From positions 62,001 to 126,000 of the forward strand of contig NZ_JAWDIC010000003.1 of assembly GCF_032464895.1 (NCBI RefSeq): DNA of 64,000 nt, read 5' to 3'. The notes beneath the pieces were generated by a model, which saw only the letters and a list, made by a program, of their open reading frames with translations, had not been told where the DNA came from and made no database searches. Positions 25,685 through 35,659 of the stretch are shown here, in pieces. Position numbers and translations under genes: made by a program. The stretch is from Phycicoccus sp. M110.8. GTDB taxonomy: Bacteria; Actinomycetota; Actinomycetes; Actinomycetales; Dermatophilaceae. Position 1 is the stretch's first letter. Each line of letters begins with the position of its first letter.

Positions 25685-25816
25685 TCGGAGGAGAGTGCGC
25701 CCCGAAACAGCCCGGAACTCGCCAGTAGGGCAGGAGCACGCGGCGGCGTGTGAGAGACTGGACGGTGGCCCGGGTGTCACCTCGACACCACCACCCCCCG
25801 ACGGAAGCGATTTCCC

Positions 25817-25891
25817 ATGAGCAAGCGCGCCCGCAAGCGCCGCTCGCGCAAGGGCAACGCGGCCAACCACGGTCGCAAGCCCAACGCCTGA
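25817..25891 (+). CDS. Large-subunit ribosomal protein bL37-like, 24 residues
   Basis: A 24-residue, very basic peptide: MSKRARKRRSRKGN, then AANHGRKPNA. Length, Arg/Lys density and the NHGRxPN ending match the tiny actinobacterial protein bL37 known from mycobacterial ribosomes. GGAAG lies 11 nt upstream. It is followed by a long perfect stem-loop and stands beside rsrA-sigR in convergent orientation. It is too short for most automatic gene finders. Confidence 0.78.
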   Translation: MSKRARKRRSRKGNAANHGRKPNA

Positions 25892-25910
25892 GCACGCGCT
25901 ACAGACGCAG

Positions 25911-25953
25911 CACGAAGCGGGCGGTTCGACCTGGTCGAACCGCCCGCTTCGTG
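25911..25953. terminator. Bidirectional terminator between bL37 and rsrA
   Basis: A perfect 19-bp stem (25911-25929 with 25935-25953) and 5-nt loop, between the convergent bL37 gene and the 3' end of rsrA. This is the longest perfect stem seen among the terminators here and should work for both transcripts. Confidence 0.9.
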
Positions 25954-25981
25954 TATCCGGGTCAGCGCCCGGCCGCGACTG

Positions 25982-26275
25982 CTACTCGCTGATCTGGTAC
26001 CTCAGGGTGGTGATCCGCGCGACGATCTGCGAGCGGAGCTCCACCGGCGCCTCCTCGCTGTGGCACGAGCGCTTCACCAGGGCCTTGAGCGCCTGGTCGA
26101 GGTCGTACTCCTTCAGGCAGGGACCGCACTCGTCGAGGTGCTGCTTGATCTTCTCGGTGTCGTCGAGCGTCATCTCGCCGTCGAGGTACTCGTACACGCG
26201 GTGCAGGACCTCGGAGCAGTCGGTGCCCGACGCGGGGTCCTCGCCGGCCGTGCGGCCGCAGTCGCCGGCGCTCAT
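25982..26275 (-). CDS. rsrA: Anti-sigma-R factor of the mycothiol/thiol stress response
   Basis: 97 residues with the zinc-binding anti-sigma signature H46-x3-C50-x2-C53 (QHLDECGPC) plus Cys at 6, 20 and 70. In reduced form such proteins hold SigR inactive; disulfide stress forms a disulfide, releases zinc and frees the sigma factor. The ATG overlaps the sigR stop (ATGA), the usual arrangement that keeps the two proteins in balance. Confidence 0.93.
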   Translation of the reverse strand: MSAGDCGRTAGEDPASGTDCSEVLHRVYEYLDGEMTLDDTEKIKQHLDECGPCLKEYDLDQALKALVKRSCHSEEAPVELRSQIVARITTLRYQISE

Positions 26276-26889
26276 CGGTCCGCGCCCTGGGCCGCGAAGC
26301 CGCGCTCGGCGGCATACTCGGTGAGAAGCTCACGCAGCTGGCGCCGGCCACGGTGCAGGCGTGACATGACGGTGCCGATCGGGGTGTCCATCATCTCCGC
26401 GATCTCCTTGTAGGCGAAGCCCTCGACGTCCGCGAGGTACACGGCCATCCGGAAGTCCTCCGGCAGCTCCTGCAGCGCACGCTTGACCTGCGTGTCGGGA
26501 AGGTGGTCGAGGGCCTCGACCTCGGCCGAGCGCAGTCCCGTGGACGTGTGCGACTCGGCGCGGGCGAGCTGGTAGTCCTCGATCTCCGCGGCGTCGGACT
26601 GCTGGGGCTCCCGCTGCTTCTTGCGGTAGCTGTTGATGTAGGTGTTGGTGAGGATGCGGTACATCCACGCCTTGAAGTTGGTGCCGGGCTTGTACTGGTG
26701 GAACGCCGCGAACGCCTTGGTGTAGGTCTCCTGGACCAGGTCCTCGGCGTCGGCGGGGTTGCGGGTCGTGCGCAGGGCCGCGGAGTACAGCTGGTCGAGC
26801 AGGGGCATCGCCTCGCGCTCGAAGCGGGCCTGCCGCTCAGCCGGTGACTCGGTGGCCACGTCGACCGTGGTGTCGGGTGTCTCGCTCAT
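26272..26889 (-). CDS. sigR: ECF sigma factor SigR/SigH (thiol-oxidative stress)
   Basis: 205 residues. Region 2 contains [13 protein letters not shown] and [21 protein letters not shown]; region 4 contains [29 protein letters not shown] and [14 protein letters not shown]. The partner rsrA follows with an ATGA overlap. The start is ATG 26889, with TGGAGG close upstream. It directs transcription of thioredoxin, mycothiol and proteolysis genes in relatives. A SigR-type promoter 160 nt upstream suggests positive autoregulation. Confidence 0.95.
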   Translation of the reverse strand: MSETPDTTVDVATESPAERQARFEREAMPLLDQLYSAALRTTRNPADAEDLVQETYTKAFAAFHQYKPGTNFKAWMYRILTNTYINSYRKKQREPQQSDAAEIEDYQLARAESHTSTGLRSAEVEALDHLPDTQVKRALQELPEDFRMAVYLADVEGFAYKEIAEMMDTPIGTVMSRLHRGRRQLRELLTEYAAERGFAAQGADR

Positions 26890-27208
26890 TGCCCTCCAGC
26901 CTAGCCCGTGTGCCGCACGGACAGGCTCGGCGATGGGGGCGGAGAAGCCCAGCGCTCCCGTCGGCGACAGGTCGACGCGTCGACGGCTCGGACGATCGGT
27001 CACAGTGGGCACAGGCACTCTCCGCAGGGGTTGGGGAACACCGTGGTCAACGACGGTCGCCGGTGGCTCATTCCCCGCGGCCACGCGATCCACAGGTCGC
27101 TCATGGACTTCTCCCACCGTGCGCGCAGCCGGCAGGAGCACGCTCCCCCCGTCATCAGATCCGAGCCGTGCGTTCCTGCGCCTCCGGCCGAGCACGGGAG
27201 GCATCCCC
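26890..27208. other. Intergenic region between sigR and the export operon
   Basis: 319 nt between divergent genes, without a credible ORF. It holds the SigR-type promoter on the minus strand (27049-27074). The rightward promoter of the export operon must also be here but no clear -35/-10 pair stands out. A GGGAGG at 27196 serves the first adaptor gene. Confidence 0.5.
27049..27074 (-). promoter_or_regulatory. SigR-type promoter of sigR-rsrA
   Basis: On the minus strand GGAAT (27074-27070), 18 nt, then GTT (27051-27049), an exact match to the SigR/SigH consensus GGAAT-N18-GTT. It lies 160 nt before the sigR start in the correct orientation, so SigR should activate its own operon after RsrA is oxidised. 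Confidence 0.85.
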
Positions 27209-28510
27209 ATGGCACGGCGCTCACCCCGGCGGTCCCGGCGCTGGCCGGTGCTGGCGGTGGCGGCGGTTGTGGTGGCCGCCCTCGCCGTCGGCGCGTGGCT
27301 GGTCCTGCGACCCGGCGCCAGTGCCGGCGCCGCGACCGGGACCTCGATCCTGGCCACGGCCACCGTCGGCCCGGTCGAGGAGTCGGTGTCGGGCACCGGG
27401 ACCCTCGCCGCGGCGCACCAGGCGGACCTCTCCTTCACCGTCGGCGGCACGGTGACCTCCGTCCGGGTCACGGTCGGGCAGCACGTCCGCCGGGGCGCAG
27501 TGCTCGCCACGGTCGACCCGTCGTCCCTGCGCGCCGCGGTGTCGGTCGCCGAGGCGAACCTCACCGCCGCGGAGGACGCCGCAACGGCCGCGGCGAGCGG
27601 CACCTCTGCGCAGCTGGCGTCCGCCGACGCCCAGCTGGCCGCTGCCCAGGGCACCCTCGCCCAAGCCAGGGCCAACCTGTCCGCAGCCACCCTCACGGCC
27701 CCGCTGGACGGCGTCGTGGCGGCCGTCTCGATCGCCCCCGGGGACTCGGTCGCGGCCGCCTCCGGGTCGTCCTCCTCCACCGGGGGCGGGTCCGGCGGGA
27801 GCGGGGGCTCCTCGGGAGGAGCGGGCGGTGGCTCGGGTGGGGGCGGCGGCGCGGCCGGCACCGGGAGCGGGAGCTCGGCCGCACCCGGCCAGGGCGCGAG
27901 CGCGTCCGCGTCGGCCGGTACCGGCCAGGTCGTGGTCATCTCCCCCACCTCCTGGGTCGTCGACGCCTCGGTGGCTGCCGCCGACCTCGGGAAGGTCAAG
28001 CGGGGGATGCAGGCGCAGGTCCTCACGACGGGGTCGACCCAGCCGGTGTTCGGCACCGTCGGCAGCGTCGGCGTCATGGCGACCTCGACGAGCGGCGGGG
28101 TCGCCACCTTCCCGGTCACCATCGACGTCACCGGCAACCCGCCAGGGCTCTACGCCGGGACCAGCGTCACGACGCGGATCATCTACAAGCAGGTCCAGGA
28201 CGTGCTGACCGTCCCGACCGCCGCCGTCTCGCAGTCCGGCGGACGGGCCACGGTGACCGTGCGGCAGGGCGGCAGGGACACCGCGGTCCCCGTGACGGTG
28301 GGCACCGTCTACGGGGCGCAGACCCAGGTCCTGTCCGGCCTCACCGCGGGAGAGCAGGTCGTCGTGCGCCGGCTCACCTTCTCCCCGACCACCGGCACGG
28401 GCACCACCGGGCGCGGGGGCGGCTTCGGCGGTGGCGCTGGCGGTGGCGGTGGCTTCGGTGGTGGCGGTGGCGGTGGCTTCGGTGGTGGCGGCCGTGGGAA
28501 CGGGGGCTGA
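27209..28510 (+). CDS. MacA/HlyD-type membrane-fusion adaptor of an ABC exporter
   Basis: 433 residues. One N-terminal membrane anchor ([20 protein letters not shown]), a biotinyl-lipoyl half ([20 protein letters not shown]), a short coiled-coil hairpin ([15 protein letters not shown]), and the second lipoyl half ([20 protein letters not shown]), then beta-barrel and membrane-proximal domains. A Gly/Ser linker of ~60 residues interrupts the middle and a Gly-rich FGGGxGG tail ends it. In Gram-positives such adaptors work with MacB-like ABC pumps. ATG 27209 has GGGAGG upstream. First gene of a five-gene operon. Confidence 0.85.
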   Translation: MARRSPRRSRRWPVLAVAAVVVAALAVGAWLVLRPGASAGAATGTSILATATVGPVEESVSGTGTLAAAHQADLSFTVGGTVTSVRVTVGQHVRRGAVLATVDPSSLRAAVSVAEANLTAAEDAATAAASGTSAQLASADAQLAAAQGTLAQARANLSAATLTAPLDGVVAAVSIAPGDSVAAASGSSSSTGGGSGGSGGSSGGAGGGSGGGGGAAGTGSGSSAAPGQGASASASAGTGQVVVISPTSWVVDASVAAADLGKVKRGMQAQVLTTGSTQPVFGTVGSVGVMATSTSGGVATFPVTIDVTGNPPGLYAGTSVTTRIIYKQVQDVLTVPTAAVSQSGGRATVTVRQGGRDTAVPVTVGTVYGAQTQVLSGLTAGEQVVVRRLTFSPTTGTGTTGRGGGFGGGAGGGGGFGGGGGGGFGGGGRGNGG

Positions 28511-28513
28511 CCG

Positions 28514-29238
28514 GTGCTCCCCGTACCTCCCTCGACGGACGCGCGTGAGGTCATGAGCCTGCGCGAGGTCACCAAGACCTACGCGACGGGCGCGATCGAG
28601 GCCGCGGCGCTGCGCGGGATCACCCTCGACGTGGCGAAGGGCGACTACGTCGCGATCATGGGCCCCTCGGGCTCGGGCAAGTCGACCCTCATGCACATCC
28701 TCGGGTGCCTGGACGTCGTCACCGGCGGCCAGTACCTGCTCGCCGGGCAGGACGTCGCCGCGATGACCGAGGCCGAGCTCGCGCGCGTGCGCAACGCGCG
28801 CATCGGCTTCGTGTTCCAGCAGTTCAACCTGCTGCCCACCCTGTCCGCGTGGCGCAACGTCGCCCTCCCCCTGTCGTATGCCGGTGTGCCGGGGGCCGAG
28901 CGTCGCCGCCGGGCCATCGCCACGCTCGAGCGCGTCGGCCTCGCCGACCGCGTCGACCACCGGCCCGGCGAGCTGTCCGGTGGCCAGCAGCAGCGCGTCG
29001 CCATCGCCCGCGCGCTCGTCACCGACCCGGCCGTGGTCCTCGCGGACGAGCCGACCGGGAACCTGGACTCGGTCGCCACCGCCGATGTGCTCTCGCTGCT
29101 GGACGAGCTCCACCGGGCCGGGCGCACGGTCGTGCTCATCACCCACGAGGCCGAGGTCGCGGCCCGCGCGGCCCGCGTGGTGCACATCCGGGACGGGCGG
29201 CTGGACCTCGGGGTGGGCGTGTCGGCAGGTGGTGCCGC

Positions 29239-29242
<4 letters not shown>
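28514..29242 (+). CDS. MacB/LolD-type ABC transporter ATP-binding protein
   Basis: 242 residues. Walker A GPSGSGKS (about residue 49), Q-loop VFQQFNLLP, signature [15 protein letters not shown], Walker B VVLADEPTGNLDS and the switch His in ITHE. The LADEPTGNLD form is diagnostic of the MacB/LolD group, which pairs with FtsX-like permeases. It starts 3 nt after the adaptor stop at a GTG; an ATG 39 nt later is an alternative. ATGA overlap with the permease. Confidence 0.93.
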
Positions 29243-30468
<1,226 letters not shown>

Positions 30469-30490
30469 GCCCTTCCCCCAGGAGCCGGAC

Positions 30491-31339
30491 ATGACCTCCA
30501 CCGCATCCCGCACCACCCTGCGTGCCACTGCCCTCGCCTGCGCGACGCTCCTGCTGGCGGCCTGCGGCAGCGCTGCCGGAGCAGGCTCGTCGGCCTCCGC
30601 CACCACGTCGGCGGCGCGGCCGACCGGCGGCGCCGGCGGCGGTCAGGGACAGTTCCCCGGGGCCAGCGGGCTGGTCGCGGCCGTCCAGGGACGGACCCTG
30701 CAGGTGCAGGGCGCCTCGAGCCAGACGGCTGTCACCTGGGCCGCGGGGACGACGTTCACCCGCGTCGTGCCGACGACGGCGGCCGCCGTCAGGGTGGGTG
30801 CGTGCGTCCAGGTCCGCAGCGGCCAGCAGCCGGGAGCCTCCGCCCCGGCGACCCAGCTCGTGGCCGCGTCGGTCATGGTCTCCACACCGGTCAAGGGCAC
30901 GTGCTCGGTCGCGGCAGCGTTCGGTGGCCGCGGCGCAGGGCCCGGCCAGGGCGGCCCGCGTCCGAGCGGCACGCGGACGGGCGTTCCCGGTCGCGGCTTC
31001 GGTGGCGCCTTCGGCGGCGTCTTCGGGTCGGTCGCCTCGGTGGGCGCCGGGAGCTTCGTGGTGACCGCGACCGTCCCGCAGCGTGGGGGCACCGACACGA
31101 CGACGGCGACCCCCGGCACCGCGCCCCGGACGGTGACGGTCACGACGACCGCGGCCACGACGTACACGACCACCGTGCCGGCCACGGCGGCCGCCGCGAA
31201 GGTGGGGACCTGCGTGACCGCGCGCGGCCGCGCCGACTCCACCGGCGCGATCGCGGCCACCGCCATCACGGTGCGCCCGGCGGTCGGTGGCCAGTGCACC
31301 GGCTTCGGACGCCCGGGCTCCGGAGTTGGACGTGGCTGA
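30491..31339 (+). CDS. Lipoprotein with two DUF5666-like repeats in export operon
   Basis: 282 residues; lipobox LLAACGS after a short signal. Two related ~75-residue beta-rich units are visible: VAAVQGRTLQVQG with VVPTTAAAVRVGACVQV, and VASVGAGSFVVTA with TVPATAAAAKVGTCVTA. They are joined by a Gly/Pro/Arg-rich linker and resemble DUF5666. The AGGAG before the ATG and its position between permease and second adaptor suggest an extracytoplasmic part of the same exporter, possibly replacing the outer component of Gram-negative tripartite pumps. The role is inference. Confidence 0.75.
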   Translation: MTSTASRTTLRATALACATLLLAACGSAAGAGSSASATTSAARPTGGAGGGQGQFPGASGLVAAVQGRTLQVQGASSQTAVTWAAGTTFTRVVPTTAAAVRVGACVQVRSGQQPGASAPATQLVAASVMVSTPVKGTCSVAAAFGGRGAGPGQGGPRPSGTRTGVPGRGFGGAFGGVFGSVASVGAGSFVVTATVPQRGGTDTTTATPGTAPRTVTVTTTAATTYTTTVPATAAAAKVGTCVTARGRADSTGAIAATAITVRPAVGGQCTGFGRPGSGVGRG

Positions 31340-33494
31340 CATCCGCACGACGCGGATCGCGCGACGGACGTCTGCCGCCGCCCTGGTGCTCGTCGTGGTC
31401 GGAGGCGGCACCGCCTTCGCCGTCACGAGGGCATCGGCGATCGGTCCCGGCCTGCGCACCGCCGTCGCCGGAACGGGCGACGTGCAGCAGCAGCTCGTGC
31501 TGTCGGGCTCCGTCGCACGGGCCACGCAGTCGACGGCCGCCTTCTCCACGCGGGGGACGGTGTCGTCGGTCGCGGTGACGGTCGGCCAGCGCGTCTCGGC
31601 CGGCCAGGTGCTGGCGCGCCTCGACCCCACCGACCTCGACGCGGCTGTGCTGCAGGGGCGCGCGCAGCTCGCCAGGGCCCAGGCCCAGCTCTCCTCCGAC
31701 GAGTCCGGCGCCGGCTCCGCCACGGCGGCGACGGGCGGCTCGGGCGGCAGCTCGGCCGGCTCGGGGTCGTCGGGCTCGGGCGGCAGCTCCGCCGGCTCGG
31801 GGTCGTCGGGCTCGGGCGCCGCGCTGTCCGGCGGCGGGTCCTCCCGCTCGACGGGCACCGCCGGTTCGGGCGGCTCGGCTGCTCCCGCCGGCACCAGCCC
31901 CTCCGGGGCCGGGTCGTCCGGGGCCGGGTCGTCCGGGGCCGGGTCGACCCGGAGCGGGACGGGCGCCGGCGCCCGGTCGGGGTCCGGGACACCGGGTGCC
32001 TCCGCCGGGTCCGGCCTGCCCTCGAGCCCCGCGACAGCCGCAGCGCAGGCCGTCGTCACCCGCGACCAGGCGGCGGCCCGTCGGGCGCAGGGCGACGCGT
32101 CCCGGGCGCTCGCGGCATCCACGGCGGCGCTGGCCAGCGCGACGGCGACGTGCGCCCCGGTGCTCGCCGCCACCGGGGCCGCGACCGGTCCCGGCGGCAC
32201 GCCCGCCCCCACGCCGAAGCCCACGACCTCCCCCACGGCAGCTCCCACGACGTCCCCCACCGGGACGCCGCGCGGCACCTCCACGACCACCGCGACCACG
32301 TCCGCCAGCCCCACGGCGACGTCCTCGCCCACCAGCACAGCCGGCGGGGGCTCACCGACCGCCGAGCAGCTGGCGGCGTGTGCCGGCACCCTGGCCGCCG
32401 CCCACACCGGCGAGCAGGCGGTCGCGACGGCGCAGGACGCCGTCGCCCAGGCACAGGCGACCGTCGACCAGGGCATCGCCGCCTGGGAGAAGGCGCTCCA
32501 GGGCGCAGCCTCCGCCGCGAGCGCTGCGGGTGGGGGCACGGGATCGGGTGGTTCCGCCGGCAGCTCCGGCTCCTCGCAGGCCGGCTCGTCCCGCGCCGGC
32601 TCGGGCTCCTCCCCCACCGCTGGCAGCGCGACCACCCGTTCCTCCGGCGCGTCGAGCAGTGCGGCCGGCTCCGCACGACCGGCCACGTCCGGGGCGACGG
32701 GCGCCTCGGGGGCGACCACCTCGGCCGCCTCCCTGGCGAGCCGGGAGGCCTCGGACCAGGCAGCGATCGCCTCGGCCCAGGTCGCCCTCACGCAGGCCCA
32801 GCAGGCCCGGGACGCAGCCACCCTCACGGCCCCACGGGCCGGCGTCGTCGGCGCGGTCGGCTACACGGTCGGCGCCTCGAGCACCTCGCGCAGCGTCACC
32901 ATCCTCGGCGACGGCGGCGCCACGGTGACCGTGAACGTGCCGGTGACACGCATCCCGGCCGTCCGCGTCGGGCAGCCCGCGACCGTGACCGCGGCGTCGG
33001 GCACGGCATACCCCGGACGCGTCGGCGCCATCGGCCTGCTGCCCAGCACCAGCGGGGGCGCGAGCGCCGCCGTGACGTACGCCGTCGTGGTCAGCGTCCC
33101 GGCCCCCGCGCCCGACCTCGACAGCGGGTCGGTCGCCACGGTCGCGGTGACGACCGCCTCGGCGCGGCACGTGCTCGTCGTGCCCAACTCGGCGCTGACG
33201 ATGACCGGCACGGCGTCCGCCACCGTCACCGTGGTCGCGGGCGCCGTCCAGACCCCGACCCGCGTGACCCTCGGCACCTCGGGGCCGACGACGACCCAGG
33301 TGCTGACCGGCCTGCGGGCCGGGCAGCGGGTGCTGCTGGCCGACCCGTCGGTGCCGCTGCCCACCAACACCCTGACCGGACTCGGCCGGCTCGGCGGGGG
33401 CGGCGGCTTCGGGGGCGGCGGGCTCGGCGGTGGCGGTGGTTTCGGCGGTGGCGGGACCGGAACGCGGAACCCCGGGGGCACCGGCCGCGGTTAG
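31332..33494 (+). CDS. Very large HlyD-like adaptor with low-complexity insertion
   Basis: 720 residues, nearly twice the usual size. It has an N-terminal membrane anchor (TSAAALVLVVVGGGTAFAV), a first lipoyl half (STRGTVSSVAVTVGQRVSAG), then ~330 residues rich in Ser, Gly, Thr, Pro and Ala that include predicted helical hairpin pieces. The second lipoyl half follows (ATLTAPRAGVVGAVGYTVG), with C-terminal barrel domains and a [10 protein letters not shown] tail like that of the first adaptor. The GTG at 31332 overlaps the lipoprotein gene by 8 nt with GGAG at good spacing. Probably a wall-spanning partner of the same pump. Confidence 0.78.
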   Translation: MADIRTTRIARRTSAAALVLVVVGGGTAFAVTRASAIGPGLRTAVAGTGDVQQQLVLSGSVARATQSTAAFSTRGTVSSVAVTVGQRVSAGQVLARLDPTDLDAAVLQGRAQLARAQAQLSSDESGAGSATAATGGSGGSSAGSGSSGSGGSSAGSGSSGSGAALSGGGSSRSTGTAGSGGSAAPAGTSPSGAGSSGAGSSGAGSTRSGTGAGARSGSGTPGASAGSGLPSSPATAAAQAVVTRDQAAARRAQGDASRALAASTAALASATATCAPVLAATGAATGPGGTPAPTPKPTTSPTAAPTTSPTGTPRGTSTTTATTSASPTATSSPTSTAGGGSPTAEQLAACAGTLAAAHTGEQAVATAQDAVAQAQATVDQGIAAWEKALQGAASAASAAGGGTGSGGSAGSSGSSQAGSSRAGSGSSPTAGSATTRSSGASSSAAGSARPATSGATGASGATTSAASLASREASDQAAIASAQVALTQAQQARDAATLTAPRAGVVGAVGYTVGASSTSRSVTILGDGGATVTVNVPVTRIPAVRVGQPATVTAASGTAYPGRVGAIGLLPSTSGGASAAVTYAVVVSVPAPAPDLDSGSVATVAVTTASARHVLVVPNSALTMTGTASATVTVVAGAVQTPTRVTLGTSGPTTTQVLTGLRAGQRVLLADPSVPLPTNTLTGLGRLGGGGGFGGGGLGGGGGFGGGGTGTRNPGGTGRG
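31746..31817 (+). repeat. 36-bp tandem repeat, two units
   Basis: Two 36-bp units (31746-31781 and 31782-31817) with one mismatch, coding twice for a Gly/Ser segment GSSAGSGSSGSG in the second adaptor. A likely slippage product. Confidence 0.9.
31902..31946 (+). repeat. 15-bp tandem repeat, three units
   Basis: TCCGGGGCCGGGTCG three times without a mismatch, coding for SGAGS repeats in the second adaptor's linker. Confidence 0.9.
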
Positions 33495-34135
33495 CTCCCC
33501 CAGCCGCGGGCGAGCCAGGACCGCACGTCGGCGACGACGTCGGCCGGGTTCCTCGGGAACGCGTGCCCGCCGGTCGCCTCGCTGACCAGACCGGGGTCCG
33601 GCAGCTCGGCGCGCACCTCCGCCGGCGTCCCGAACGGGTCGGTGCCCCCCTGGACGACGTGCAGCGGTATGCCGTGGGCCAGCGGGGTGCGCAGCTCCTC
33701 CGCCCGCGACACCTCCGGCCGCCCCGGCGGGTGGAGCGGGAAGGACAGGCAGAGCACGCCGTCGGCCCCCGACAGGTGGGCCGTGCGGCAGGCGACCCGC
33801 GCGCCGTTGCTCTTGCCGCCGACGACGAGGGCGCCACCCAGCCGGCGACGACCGGAGCGCAGCCACTGCACGACCGGCAGCCACGCCGGGTCCTGGGTCG
33901 GCGCCTGCGGCGGCATCTTCCGGCCGGCCAGGACCCACGCCTGCTCGACGAGCGCCACGGCCCAGCCGTCGGGCACGAGCGTCTCCCGCAGCGGCGCGAA
34001 CTCGGGCGCCCGCAGGCTGCCGCCCGCGCCGTGCGTCAGGACCAGCACCCCACGGACCTCGGCGGGGCGGGTCAGGTGGATCCGCGCGGGACCCATCGGG
34101 GTGTCGACCTCGGTGCGGGTCGTGCGGCCCGTCAT
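33491..34135 (-). CDS. Alpha/beta-hydrolase family protein (TEX30/KANL3-like)
   Basis: 214 residues. The oxyanion region LVLTHGAGGS, a nucleophile elbow-like VVGGKSNGARVA with Ser in G-K-S-N-G, and a late His in GGHAFPR fit the small dienelactone-hydrolase/TEX30 group. Substrate unknown. The ATG overlaps the stop of the SRAP gene (ATGA). Its TAA stop interlocks with the TAG of the convergent adaptor gene within the four bases TTAG, so there is no intergenic space. Confidence 0.8.
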   Translation of the reverse strand: MTGRTTRTEVDTPMGPARIHLTRPAEVRGVLVLTHGAGGSLRAPEFAPLRETLVPDGWAVALVEQAWVLAGRKMPPQAPTQDPAWLPVVQWLRSGRRRLGGALVVGGKSNGARVACRTAHLSGADGVLCLSFPLHPPGRPEVSRAEELRTPLAHGIPLHVVQGGTDPFGTPAEVRAELPDPGLVSEATGGHAFPRNPADVVADVRSWLARGWGS

Positions 34136-35028
34136 GCGGGGTTCCGACCGCCGTCGCCCGGGGCTCCGCGGCCGCCGGTGCCGATGATCTCGCCGGTCAT
34201 CGGGTCGACGACGCCGTCGAGCTCGTCGAGGCCCGCGGGCTCGATGAGCGAGGGGCCGTTGCTGCGGTTGGACGAGACGGCCGAGCCGACCGGGTACGCC
34301 TCGAACCGACCCGGCCGCTCGAACGCCAGGAGCCGACCGACCTCCGCGAGGTCGGTCATCGTCGGGTCCAGCCAGGTGGCCCAGTCCTCGCGCTCGAGCA
34401 CCAGGGGCTGCCGGTCGTGGATGCGGTCGAGCCCGGGCTCGGCGTCGGTCGTGAGGATGGTGAACGTCGTCAGCCACGCGTCGGGGTCGTCCTTGTCGGC
34501 GACGTCCTTGTCGCGCCAGAACTCGTACAGCCCCGCGAACGCGACGACGTCGCCGTCGGCGCGGCGGGTGAAGAACGGCTGCTTGCGCGGCTTGCCCTTG
34601 GCGTCGGTGGCCACCGGCGACTTCTGCCACTCGTACCAGCCCTGCGCCGGCACCAGGCACCGCCTCGCCGCGGCCGCCCGCGCGAACGACGGCTTCTCCA
34701 GGACCGTGTCGGCCCGGGCGTTGATCATCCGCATGCCGATCTTGGGGTCCTTGGCCCAGCTCGGCACGAGCCCCCACGTGAGCAGGCGGAGCTGGCGCAC
34801 GGGCGCCGGCTCCCCGGCATACCCCTCCTCCTTCTGCTCGCGCGGCACCCGGGTCAGGACGACCGGGGCCTGCTTGCTCGGCGCCATGTTCCAGTCGGGG
34901 GTGCCGGCCGGTGGGTTCTGCGGGTTCTTCAGGACGCTGCGGACCGGCTCGAGCGAGCGGTCCTCCTCGACCTCGAACTCCTCGACGAGCTCGTCCGGGT
35001 TCGCCGTCGCCGCGTATCTCCCGCACAT
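34132..35028 (-). CDS. SRAP/HMCES-like abasic-site processing protein (YedK family)
   Basis: 298 residues starting MCGRY; Cys2 becomes the catalytic N-terminus after Met removal and links covalently to abasic sites in single-stranded DNA. Further landmarks are the active-site Asn in MINARADTV, Glu in LVPAQGWYEWQK and the catalytic His in RIHDRQPLVL. It protects replication forks from abasic lesions. The ATG at 35028 is fixed by the family. It is divergent from the DoxX gene and co-transcribed with the hydrolase. Confidence 0.93.
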   Translation of the reverse strand: MCGRYAATANPDELVEEFEVEEDRSLEPVRSVLKNPQNPPAGTPDWNMAPSKQAPVVLTRVPREQKEEGYAGEPAPVRQLRLLTWGLVPSWAKDPKIGMRMINARADTVLEKPSFARAAAARRCLVPAQGWYEWQKSPVATDAKGKPRKQPFFTRRADGDVVAFAGLYEFWRDKDVADKDDPDAWLTTFTILTTDAEPGLDRIHDRQPLVLEREDWATWLDPTMTDLAEVGRLLAFERPGRFEAYPVGSAVSSNRSNGPSLIEPAGLDELDGVVDPMTGEIIGTGGRGAPGDGGRNPA

Positions 35029-35119
35029 GCTGGACAGGGTACGCAGGGCCGGTGACGGGCCCATACGGTAGGAAGGGAGACGACGTTCCCGTTCCCCGAC
35101 CGGCACCACAGGAGTGATC

Positions 35120-35659
35120 ATGACGCTCGTCCGCCGCGTGGCCCGACCCATGCTCGCCGCGATCTTCGTCGCGCAGGGCCTCGAGCAGCTGCGCCACCCC
35201 GCGGCGCTGCGCGAGAAGGTCGCCCCCTTCGCGCAGAAGGTGGCCCCGCTGGGGCTGCCCGACGACCCCGAGCTCCTCGTCCGCGCGAACGGCGCCACCA
35301 TGGTCGGCGGCGGCGCGCTGCTCGCCACCGGCCGCCTGCCGCGCGTCGCGGCACTGGCGCTCGCCGGCTCGCTGGCCCCGACCACCTACGTCGGCCACCC
35401 GTTCTGGGCCGAGAAGGACCAGACCACCCGGCGCACCCAGCGCATCCAGTTCCTCAAGAACGTCGGGCTCATCGGCGGCCTGCTCCTCGCAGCCGTCGAC
35501 ACCGAGGGCCGCCCCGGCCTCGCCTACCGCGCCGGTCTCGCGAGCGACTCGGCCCGCCGCTCGGCGAAGCGCGCCAAGCGTGAGGCGAAGCACGCCGCCC
35601 ACGCCGCCCGTCGCGAGGCCAAGCTCGCCGCGAGCCAGGCGCACGATGCCCTCACCTGA
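35120..35659 (+). CDS. DoxX family membrane protein
   Basis: 179 residues with four membrane segments ([16 protein letters not shown] first, then [18 protein letters not shown] and a later pair), followed by a basic, Ala-rich tail with [12 protein letters not shown]. DoxX-like proteins of actinomycetes are linked to thiol and oxidative stress in the membrane. ATG 35120 has GGAG 5 nt upstream; a GTG two codons earlier is possible. The tail overlaps aroA by 14 nt. Confidence 0.82.
   Translation: MTLVRRVARPMLAAIFVAQGLEQLRHPAALREKVAPFAQKVAPLGLPDDPELLVRANGATMVGGGALLATGRLPRVAALALAGSLAPTTYVGHPFWAEKDQTTRRTQRIQFLKNVGLIGGLLLAAVDTEGRPGLAYRAGLASDSARRSAKRAKREAKHAAHAARREAKLAASQAHDALT

Noticed and set aside
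25549-25700. c-di-GMP-I (GEMM) riboswitch before the HD-GYP genes
   Set aside because: GGCAAAACC gives a faint resemblance, but the GAAA tetraloop, receptor and GACGCAAAGC block are missing. Kept only as an unassigned leader.
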